NCBI RefSeq assembly: GCF_024124375.1
Contig: NZ_JAMXRZ010000026.1
Span: 1 to 41,368 of the forward strand
Source of the DNA: Klenkia sp. PcliD-1-E
GTDB taxonomy: Bacteria > Actinomycetota > Actinomycetes > Mycobacteriales > Geodermatophilaceae
Reading direction: 5' to 3'
Length of the DNA stretch: 41,368 nt
Made by a program: the position numbers and the translations under genes. Every line of letters begins with the position of its first letter. Position 1 is the stretch's first letter. The notes below the pieces were generated by a model. That model was not told the origin of the DNA, did no database searches, and worked only from the letters and a program-made list of their open reading frames with translations. Below are positions 35,607 to 41,368 of the stretch, in pieces.

Positions 35607-35724
35607 CCCGTTCGGTCCTCCCGGATCGCCTGCGTGCTCGACCACCCGACCCTGGACGAGCAGGGCGAGGGGGAGGGGGCAGGTGCACGACGCCCGGGTG
35701 AACAGCCGGCAGCGGACCGGTCGG

Positions 35725-36030
35725 TCAGCCGGCGTCGGCGTCCTCGGCGAGGACGTCGACCCGGCGGGCCAGCTCGAGGTCGAGGTCGGTGACCCCGCCC
35801 GCGGAGTGGGTGACCACCGAGACCCGCACGCAGCTGTAGCGGATGTCGAGGTCGGGGTGGTGGTCCATCTCCTCGGCCACGTCGGCGATCCGGTCGACCA
35901 GCTCGACGGCGGCCCGGAAGGACCCGGTCTCCACCCGGCGGTAGATGCCCTGGGTGTCGCCGTCCCAGTGGGTCAGCTCGGCCACCGCGGTGGCCACCTG
36001 GTCGGCCGACAGTGCCTCCGGTCGTGTCAT
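35725..36030 (-). CDS. pterin-4a-carbinolamine dehydratase
   Basis: 101 residues. The active-site pattern AEEMDHHPDLDIRYSCVRVS, then VVTHSAGGVTDLD, holds the usual His pair and the later His. It dehydrates 4a-hydroxy-tetrahydropterins; in bacteria without aromatic hydroxylases it may act in molybdopterin or folate recycling. It lies 23 bp after cysH on the same strand, but no functional link to sulfur assimilation is obvious. Confidence 0.92.
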   Translation of the reverse strand: MTRPEALSADQVATAVAELTHWDGDTQGIYRRVETGSFRAAVELVDRIADVAEEMDHHPDLDIRYSCVRVSVVTHSAGGVTDLDLELARRVDVLAEDADAG

Positions 36031-36053
36031 GCGAGCAGCCTGCAGCACGACCC

Positions 36054-36767
36054 TCAGGTGTGCAGGCCGCACTCCACCTTGTTCCGCCCGGCCCAGCGCC
36101 CGGCGCGCGGGTCCTCGCCGGGGGCGACCGGGCGGGTGCACGGCGCGCAGCCGATCGAGGCGTACCCGACCTCGACCAGCGGGTTGACCGGCACCTGGTG
36201 CTCGGCGGTGTACCGGTCGACGTCGTCGGCGCTCCAGGCGGCCAGCGGGTTGACCTTGACCATGCCGCGCGTGGCGTCCCAGTCCACGACCCTGGTGCCG
36301 CGGCGGGTCTCGGCCTCGTCCCGGCGCACGCCCGAGCCCCAGGCGGAGAACCCGGCGAGGGCGCGGGCCAGGGGCTGCACCTTGCGCATCGCGCAGCACA
36401 GGTCGGGGTCGCGGTCGTGCAGCTGCGGGCCGAACTCGGCGTCCTGCTCGGCGACGGTCTGCTCGGGCTGCACCGACAGCACCCGGATGTCGGTGACCGA
36501 GGCGATCCAGTCGCGGGTGCCGAGGGTCTCGGCGAAGTGGTAGCCGGTGTCGAGGAAGACGACCTGGACGCCGGGGTGCGCGCGGCCGGCGAGGTGGGCG
36601 AGCAGGCCGTCGGCCATGGAGGAGGTCAGCGCGAAGGAGTCACCGAAGGTCTCCCCGGCCCACCGCAGGACGGCGAGCGCCTGCGCTCGAGGGTCGGCGA
36701 TGTCCTCGAAGCGGGCATCGGCCTCGGCGGCCAGCTCGGGCGTCGGCTCGACCAGGGATGTCGTCAC
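36054..36767 (-). CDS. cysH: assimilatory adenylylsulfate (APS) reductase
   Basis: 237 residues. The P-loop-like TSSMADGLLAHL and LDTGYHFAET motifs mark the PAPS/APS reductase family, and the C-terminal KVECGLHT holds catalytic Cys233. The pairs Cys124-125 (LCCAMRK) and Cys207/Cys210 (IGCAPCTR) are the 4Fe-4S ligands that distinguish APS reductase from the cluster-free PAPS reductase. It turns APS into sulfite for the sulfite reductase encoded upstream. GTG 36767 overlaps the zinc-ribbon stop by 4 nt. Confidence 0.94.
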   Translation of the reverse strand: MTTSLVEPTPELAAEADARFEDIADPRAQALAVLRWAGETFGDSFALTSSMADGLLAHLAGRAHPGVQVVFLDTGYHFAETLGTRDWIASVTDIRVLSVQPEQTVAEQDAEFGPQLHDRDPDLCCAMRKVQPLARALAGFSAWGSGVRRDEAETRRGTRVVDWDATRGMVKVNPLAAWSADDVDRYTAEHQVPVNPLVEVGYASIGCAPCTRPVAPGEDPRAGRWAGRNKVECGLHT

Positions 36768-36925
36768 GGCTGCTCCACTCCTGTTCCCGTCGTCCGCAGG
36801 GCGAAGGTCCGCAGGCACGACCCGCAGTGCCATTCTCCCTCGGTCTCGCGCGGCCGCAGGGTCTCCTCGCCGCAGTACGGGCAGTGGAACGGCGGGAGCT
36901 GCCGGACCCTTCCCTCGCCGCTCAG
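36764..36925 (-). CDS. small zinc-ribbon protein between sulfite reductase and cysH
   Basis: About 53 residues with two Cys pairs: HCPYCGEETLRP and WHCGSCLRTFALR, a rubredoxin/zinc-ribbon type knuckle. No ATG is available. CTG 36925 overlaps the sulfite reductase stop as CTGA and has GAGGAG 8 nt upstream; an in-frame GTG at 36934 would have its ribosome site immediately adjacent, so I favour CTG. The stop overlaps the cysH start. Its place suggests a helper (electron carrier or zinc factor) for sulfite or APS reduction; the function is unknown. Confidence 0.75.
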   Translation of the reverse strand: MSGEGRVRQLPPFHCPYCGEETLRPRETEGEWHCGSCLRTFALRTTGTGVEQP

Positions 36926-38580
36926 CGCAGCCACTCCTCGTCGGCGCGGGCGGCGTAGCCGGCGAAGGTCTCGCCCTCGGTGCGGTGCTCGAGGTAGCCG
37001 CGCAGCACCCGCTCGACGTAGTCGGCGGTCTCGGTGGCGGCGACCTTGTGCCCGCGCAGCTTGCGGCCGATGGAGGACTCGAACCCGAGGTGGCCGCCCA
37101 GGTGCACCTGGAAGCCCTCCTCCCCGCCCACGACCATCCCCTTCAGGCCGATGTCGGCGGTCTGGAAGCGGGCGCAGGAGTTGGGGCAGCCGTTGACGTT
37201 GATGGTCAGCGGGGTGTCGAACTCCGGCAGTCGGCGCTCGAGCTCGGCGGTGAGCTCCTTGGCCCGGCCCTTGGTCTCGACGATGGCCAGCTTGCAGAAC
37301 TCGATGCCGGTGCAGGCCATGGTCTGCCGGCGGAAGACGCTCGGGCGGACCAGCAGGTCGTGCTCGGCGAGCGCCGCGACGGCGTCCTCGACCTGGTCGT
37401 CCGGGACGTCGAGGACGACCAGCTTCTGGTCGGCGGTGGTCCGGATGCGGCCCCGCCCGTACCGCTCGGCGATGTCGGCCACGGTCGCCAGCAGCTCGCC
37501 GCCGATCCGGCCGGTGTGCAGCGCGAAGCCCAGCGCGTTGGTGCCGTCGACCTGCGCCATGACGCCGACGTGGTCGCGCTGGTCGGTGGCCGGCCGCTCG
37601 GGGGCCGGGCCGTCGGGCAGGGTGTGGTGCAGGTACTCGTCCTGCAGCACCTGGCGGAACTTCTCCGGCCCCCAGTCGGCCATCAGGAACTTGATCCGGG
37701 CGTGGGTGCGCGAGCGCCGGTAGCCGTAGTCGCGGAAGACGCCGCAGACCCCGGCCCACACGTCGGCGACCTGGTCGGGCCGGACGAACACGCCCAGGCG
37801 CTCGGCGAACCGGGGATTGGTCGAGAGCCCGCCGCCGACCCACAGGTCGTAGCCGGCCTCGCCGGCGGCGTCGCGGACACCGACGAAGGCGACGTCGTTG
37901 ATCTCGTGGTTGGTGCAGTGGTGCGCGCAGCCGGAGATCGAGGACTTGAACTTGCGCGGCAGGTTGGAGAACTCCCGGTCGCCGAGGTACCGGTTCACGA
38001 CCTCGGCGACGGCGGGGGTGGCGTCCAGCACCTCGTCGTCGAGCACCCCGGCCAGCGGGCAGCCGAGGATGACGCGGGGGGTGTCGCCGCACGCCTCCGT
38101 CGTCGACAGGCCCACGGCCTCCAGCCGCTCCCAGATCTCGGGGACGTCCTCGATGCGGATCCAGTGCAGCTGCACGTTCTGCCGGTCGGTGACGTCGGCG
38201 ACCCCGCGGCCGAACTCGGTGGAGATGCCGGCGACGACCCGCAGCTGCTGCGCCGACAGCTGCCCGCCGTCGATGCGCACGCGCAGCATGAAGTAGGCGT
38301 CCTCGAGCTCCTCGGGCTCCAGCACGGCGGTCTTCCCGCCGGGGATGCCCTGGGCGCGCTGGGTGTAGAGGCCCATCCAGCGCATCCGGCCGCGCAGGTC
38401 GCCGGGGTCGATGCCGTCGAAGCCGGTGCGGGCGTAGACGTCGAGGATCCGCTGGCGGACGTCGAGGCCGTCGGAGTCCTTCTTCATCCGCTCGTTGGGG
38501 TTGAGCGGCTCGCGGTAGCCGAGGGCCCACTGGCCCTGCCCCTTCTGGGCCGTGCGGCTGGGGCGGGTGGGGGAGGACAC
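36922..38580 (-). CDS. ferredoxin-dependent sulfite reductase (NirA/SirA type)
   Basis: 552 residues. Siroheme and 4Fe-4S ligands are Cys423, 429 (TACTGIEFC-like MACTGIEFCKLAI) and Cys465, 469 (NGCPNSCARF). Tyr72 and Cys164 have the same 92-residue separation as the Tyr69-Cys161 crosslinked pair of M. tuberculosis NirA, which supports sulfite rather than nitrite as substrate. It makes sulfide for cysteine synthesis. GTG 38580 has AAGGAG 7 nt upstream. The first gene after the leader peptide. Confidence 0.94.
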   Translation of the reverse strand: MSSPTRPSRTAQKGQGQWALGYREPLNPNERMKKDSDGLDVRQRILDVYARTGFDGIDPGDLRGRMRWMGLYTQRAQGIPGGKTAVLEPEELEDAYFMLRVRIDGGQLSAQQLRVVAGISTEFGRGVADVTDRQNVQLHWIRIEDVPEIWERLEAVGLSTTEACGDTPRVILGCPLAGVLDDEVLDATPAVAEVVNRYLGDREFSNLPRKFKSSISGCAHHCTNHEINDVAFVGVRDAAGEAGYDLWVGGGLSTNPRFAERLGVFVRPDQVADVWAGVCGVFRDYGYRRSRTHARIKFLMADWGPEKFRQVLQDEYLHHTLPDGPAPERPATDQRDHVGVMAQVDGTNALGFALHTGRIGGELLATVADIAERYGRGRIRTTADQKLVVLDVPDDQVEDAVAALAEHDLLVRPSVFRRQTMACTGIEFCKLAIVETKGRAKELTAELERRLPEFDTPLTINVNGCPNSCARFQTADIGLKGMVVGGEEGFQVHLGGHLGFESSIGRKLRGHKVAATETADYVERVLRGYLEHRTEGETFAGYAARADEEWLR

Positions 38581-38636
38581 GGGCGGGCTCCTTCGCGCAG
38601 GTGCGCGGTGTGCTGCGGGGGACTGGGAGGCGAGGC

Positions 38637-38719
38637 TCAGAACCAGCGGCGACAGGCGGCGCTCACGACGCGGCCCAGGTCGACGTGCAGGCGCGCGACC
38701 AGGGGCGTGCCGCGGTCAG

Positions 38720-38723
<4 letters not shown>
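38637..38723 (-). CDS. 28-aa cysteine leader peptide
   Basis: MTDRGTPLVARLHVDLGRVV followed by SAACRRWF. It matches the 'putative leader peptide' pattern placed before sulfur genes in actinobacteria (Arg-x-His-x-Asp-Leu-x-Arg-Val-x-Ser-x-x-Cys). The single Cys24 uses TGT, uncommon in this GC-rich DNA, four codons from the stop. Ribosome stalling there when cysteine is low would control the sulfite reductase gene 56 nt downstream. The GTG overlaps the cysC stop (GTGA), so it lies inside the operon. A CGCGCA/TGCGCG hairpin precedes the AAGGAG of the next gene. Confidence 0.8.
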
Positions 38724-39256
<533 letters not shown>

Positions 39257-39270
39257 GGCGGGGAAGTCAA

Positions 39271-39753
39271 TCAGTCGACCGGGACGGCCCCGAACGAGCG
39301 CCAGGCGCTCTCGACCTCGGCCAGCTCGGCCACCGCGGCGGGCAGCTGCCCCGCGACGACGTCGGCGAGGGTGACCTGCTCCAGCACCCGGCGGTAGGAG
39401 TCGCGGGCGGCCACCCAGACGCTGGTCAGCTCCTGGGCGACGCCGGGGTAGGTGGCGTCCTCCGGGCGCTGGCCGTGCACCTCGGCGAGGAAGCCCTGCT
39501 CCACCCGCATGACCCGGGCGATGGACACCTCCGACGGCGGCAGCGCCAGCCGGTAGCCGCCGTCCCGGCCGCGCTGGCTGGTCACCAGCCGGGCGTGCTG
39601 CAGGTCGCCGAGGATGGCCTGCAGGAACCGGGACGGGATGCCCTGGGCCTGCGCGATGCGGTCGCAGGTGAGCGACTCCGGGCTCGCGGCGGCCAGTTCC
39701 AGGGCGGCCCGTACCGCGTAGTCGACCCGGGCGGAGATGCGCACGACGGCCAT
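39271..39753 (-). CDS. Rrf2-family regulator (CymR-like)
   Basis: 160 residues. The winged helix has VDYAVRAALELAAASPESLT, IPSRFLQAILGDLQHARLV and SQRGRDGGYRLALPP, all standard for Rrf2. It has only one cysteine (in LTCDRIAQ), so the three-Cys Fe-S site of IscR is missing; this resembles CymR, the cysteine repressor. As first gene before cysC it probably controls this operon and itself. ATG 39753 is used; GTG 39744 is an alternative. Its promoter must lie in the neighbouring coding region because the divergent gap is only 23 bp. Confidence 0.9.
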   Translation of the reverse strand: MAVVRISARVDYAVRAALELAAASPESLTCDRIAQAQGIPSRFLQAILGDLQHARLVTSQRGRDGGYRLALPPSEVSIARVMRVEQGFLAEVHGQRPEDATYPGVAQELTSVWVAARDSYRRVLEQVTLADVVAGQLPAAVAELAEVESAWRSFGAVPVD

Positions 39754-39776
39754 CCTGCCCGGTCTGGGAAGCTCGG

Positions 39777-40538
39777 GTGGTGTTCCAGCTGCGATTCACC
39801 ACGCTGGTGGAGGCGCCGCTGACGGTGGCCCACGACGTGGCCCGTGCCCTCGGCCGGCCCTGGCCGTGGCCGCTGACCGAGGTCTGCTCGCAGCGCCCCG
39901 TCGCCGACGAGTTCCACGGGTCGGGCGGGCTGCTGGCCCGCGTGCGGCACACCCGGCGGTTCACCCCGACCGGCGCCGGCACGCTGGTCGACGAGCAGGA
40001 GGAGTGGGACAACCGGGTGCCCGGCCCCCTCGGCCGGCTGCTGGACCAGACCGTCGTCCGCCGCCGGGTGCTGGCCGCGATGCAGGCCCACCTGGACCTC
40101 TACGCCGCGGCCGCGCAGCGCCGGGCGCAGGACGTCGTGCAGGTCGTCGGTGCCGCCCTGGTGGACGGCGACCGGGTGCTGGTGGCCCGCCGCGGCTCCG
40201 GGTCGCTGGCCGGGCGGTGGGAGTTCCCCGGCGGGAAGGTCGAGCGCGGGGAGCCCGAGCTCGACGCGCTGGTCCGGGAGTGCCAGGAGGAGCTGTCGGT
40301 GGACATCGCCCCGCAGGGCTTCCTCGGCGAGGTGCCGCTGCCCGGCGTGGTGGCCGGCGGCTCGCCCGGTGCCTCCACGCTTCGGGTGTGGTGGGGCCGG
40401 GTCACCGGCGGCGAGCTGGTCGCCCACGAGCACTCCGAGGTGCGCTGGGTGACCGCCGGCGAGCTGGAGGACCTGGACTGGATCCCCGCCGACCGGCCGC
40501 TCCTGCCCGCCGTCCGGGCGCTGCTCGGGCGGCTGTGA
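39777..40538 (+). CDS. SRPBCC-Nudix fusion protein
   Basis: 253 residues in one frame. Residues 1-115 resemble an SRPBCC/polyketide cyclase-like fold (FTTLVEAPLTVAHD; ARVRHTRRFTPTGAGTLVDE; PLGRLLDQTVVRRRVLAAM). Residues 120-253 are a MutT-type Nudix hydrolase with RWEFPGGKVERGE; the Nudix box runs from Gly153 through Glu159, Arg167, Glu168, Glu171 and Glu172, with Ser174 in place of the usual Gly. The Nudix half is like 8-oxo-dGTP pyrophosphatases. The joint function is unknown. GTG 39777 or 39780 may start it. Confidence 0.85.
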   Translation: MVFQLRFTTLVEAPLTVAHDVARALGRPWPWPLTEVCSQRPVADEFHGSGGLLARVRHTRRFTPTGAGTLVDEQEEWDNRVPGPLGRLLDQTVVRRRVLAAMQAHLDLYAAAAQRRAQDVVQVVGAALVDGDRVLVARRGSGSLAGRWEFPGGKVERGEPELDALVRECQEELSVDIAPQGFLGEVPLPGVVAGGSPGASTLRVWWGRVTGGELVAHEHSEVRWVTAGELEDLDWIPADRPLLPAVRALLGRL

Positions 40539-40541
40539 GCG

Positions 40542-41368
40542 TCAGCCGGTCGCGTTCCCGGTGATGTTCCACGACACCAGGGACAGCGCCGGGACGGCGA
40601 CCCGGTGGGTGCCCCACGCCGTGGAGGTCAGCGTTCGCGGCACCGCCTGCACCTGCGACCCGACGGTCACCGCCCCGGGGGCGAGGGCCTCCAGGTAGGA
40701 CTGGGTGAACCGCAGCGTGGAGACCGGGCGCACGACCCGGCCGTCCTCGACCAGCCAGACGCCGTTGCGGGTCAGGCCGGTCCACACCGAGCGCTTCTGG
40801 TCCAGCACGCGGGTGTACCAGACGTCGGTGACCAGCAGGCCGCGCTCCAGCCGGCCGACCAGGTCGTCGACGGTGCCGCCGCCCCCGGCCGCGAGCACGG
40901 CGTCGGTGGCCACCGGGCCCCAGGTCGCCGATGCCGGTCCGCCGTGCCCGGTGGAGGCGCCGCCGGTGGCCGCCGCGGTCCGCCGGTCGGACGTCACCCC
41001 GACCGGGACGCCGGCCCGGACCAGCTCGACCGGGCGCTTGGGCGTCCCCTCCGTGTCGAAGGGCAGCCCGAACCCGGCCGGGTCGGCCAGCGACACCGCG
41101 GGGTCGAACTGCTGCTCGCCCCGCCGCAGCCCACCGGTGCCGTCGAGGACGGCCTTGGCGTGGAACTGGCCGGTCAGCAGGCCCGCGACCACGTCGGCCA
41201 CGGCGGTGGGCTCGAGCACCACCGGCCAGCGGCCCGGGTCGACGGGGGAGGGGTCGGTGCCGGCCCGCGCCTTGGCCGCCGCCCGGGCGCCCAACGCGGC
41301 GCAGTCCAGCTCGCCGACCGCCGCGGTGACCTGACGGGCCACGCCGTCCGCGCCGGGCAGCCGGGCGA
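40542..41368 (-). CDS. TldD/PmbA family protein, C-terminal part
   Basis: The frame is open to the right edge, so the N-terminus lies outside. At least 275 residues match the C-terminal portion of a TldD/PmbA-type metallopeptidase or modulator: PVVLEPTAVADVVAGLLTGQF, then GLPFDTEGTPKRPVELVRAG and YLEALAPGAVTV. TldD and PmbA act together as a protease on small peptides. The usual partner gene is probably to the right. It ends 4 bp from the convergent fusion gene. Confidence 0.88.
   Translation of the reverse strand, partial: ARLPGADGVARQVTAAVGELDCAALGARAAAKARAGTDPSPVDPGRWPVVLEPTAVADVVAGLLTGQFHAKAVLDGTGGLRRGEQQFDPAVSLADPAGFGLPFDTEGTPKRPVELVRAGVPVGVTSDRRTAAATGGASTGHGGPASATWGPVATDAVLAAGGGGTVDDLVGRLERGLLVTDVWYTRVLDQKRSVWTGLTRNGVWLVEDGRVVRPVSTLRFTQSYLEALAPGAVTVGSQVQAVPRTLTSTAWGTHRVAVPALSLVSWNITGNATG

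Noticed and set aside
33759-35792. 677-residue plus-strand frame opposite the PHP hydrolase
   Set aside because: Gly/Val/Arg-rich antisense frame; the opposite strand has a Tat signal and metal motifs.

Overview
High-GC, gene-dense bacterial DNA, almost certainly an actinobacterium. Gene order from fumC to ychF (fumC, glpX, DUF4245, xseB/xseA, acidic 'lipid droplet' protein, ispH, DUF6542, ychF) matches, as I recall it, the Mycobacterium tuberculosis Rv1098c-Rv1112 block. Codon bias, many GTG starts and TAnnnT boxes 6-9 nt before start codons also fit. A Geodermatophilaceae-like or related genus is my inference; no marker gene here proves it. I see no rRNA, tRNA, insertion sequence, prophage or CRISPR. 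No gap between genes exceeds 300 bp.

Layout. (1) 180-6106: citrate synthase, fumarase and class II fructose-bisphosphatase, interrupted by a plus-strand membrane protein with a Tyr-Gly-Gln repeat tail, then DUF4245. (2) 6111-12233: exonuclease VII, class A penicillin-binding protein, acidic protein, IspH, DUF6542. (3) 12404-15510: RmuC, Ogt, and an Ada-AlkA fusion (DNA repair). (4) 15579-20264: YchF, CtaG-like membrane protein, double DUF427 protein, lipoprotein deacetylase, two tiny hypothetical proteins, VapBC toxin-antitoxin. (5) 20268-25081: DUF808 protein and a minus-strand run gabT-GNAT-dhaK-dhaL-dhaM. (6) 25227-28707: sdhCAB. (7) 28845-30147: MsrP/sulfite-oxidase-like molybdoenzyme with a flavin reductase, behind a likely stress-sigma promoter. 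(8) 30152-35606: DUF1990, M1 peptidase lipoprotein, HipA-like kinase with DUF3037, and a Tat-exported PHP metallohydrolase coupled to an unknown protein with a His-Cys-Cys-His tail. (9) 35725-39753: an Rrf2-regulated sulfur assimilation operon (rrf2, cysC, a 28-aa cysteine leader peptide, sulfite reductase, zinc ribbon, APS reductase), then a pterin dehydratase. (10) 39777-41368: an SRPBCC-Nudix fusion and the C-terminal part of a TldD/PmbA protein running off the right edge.

Most of this is core genome. The most interesting items are the leader peptide whose start codon overlaps the stop of cysC, two apparent CTG starts in CTGA overlaps, the HipA/DUF3037 pair, the PHP/CC-tail pair, the SRPBCC-Nudix fusion, and widespread leaderless promoters, one of which reuses a stop codon as part of its -10 box. 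All calls come from reading the sequence; no database search was run.
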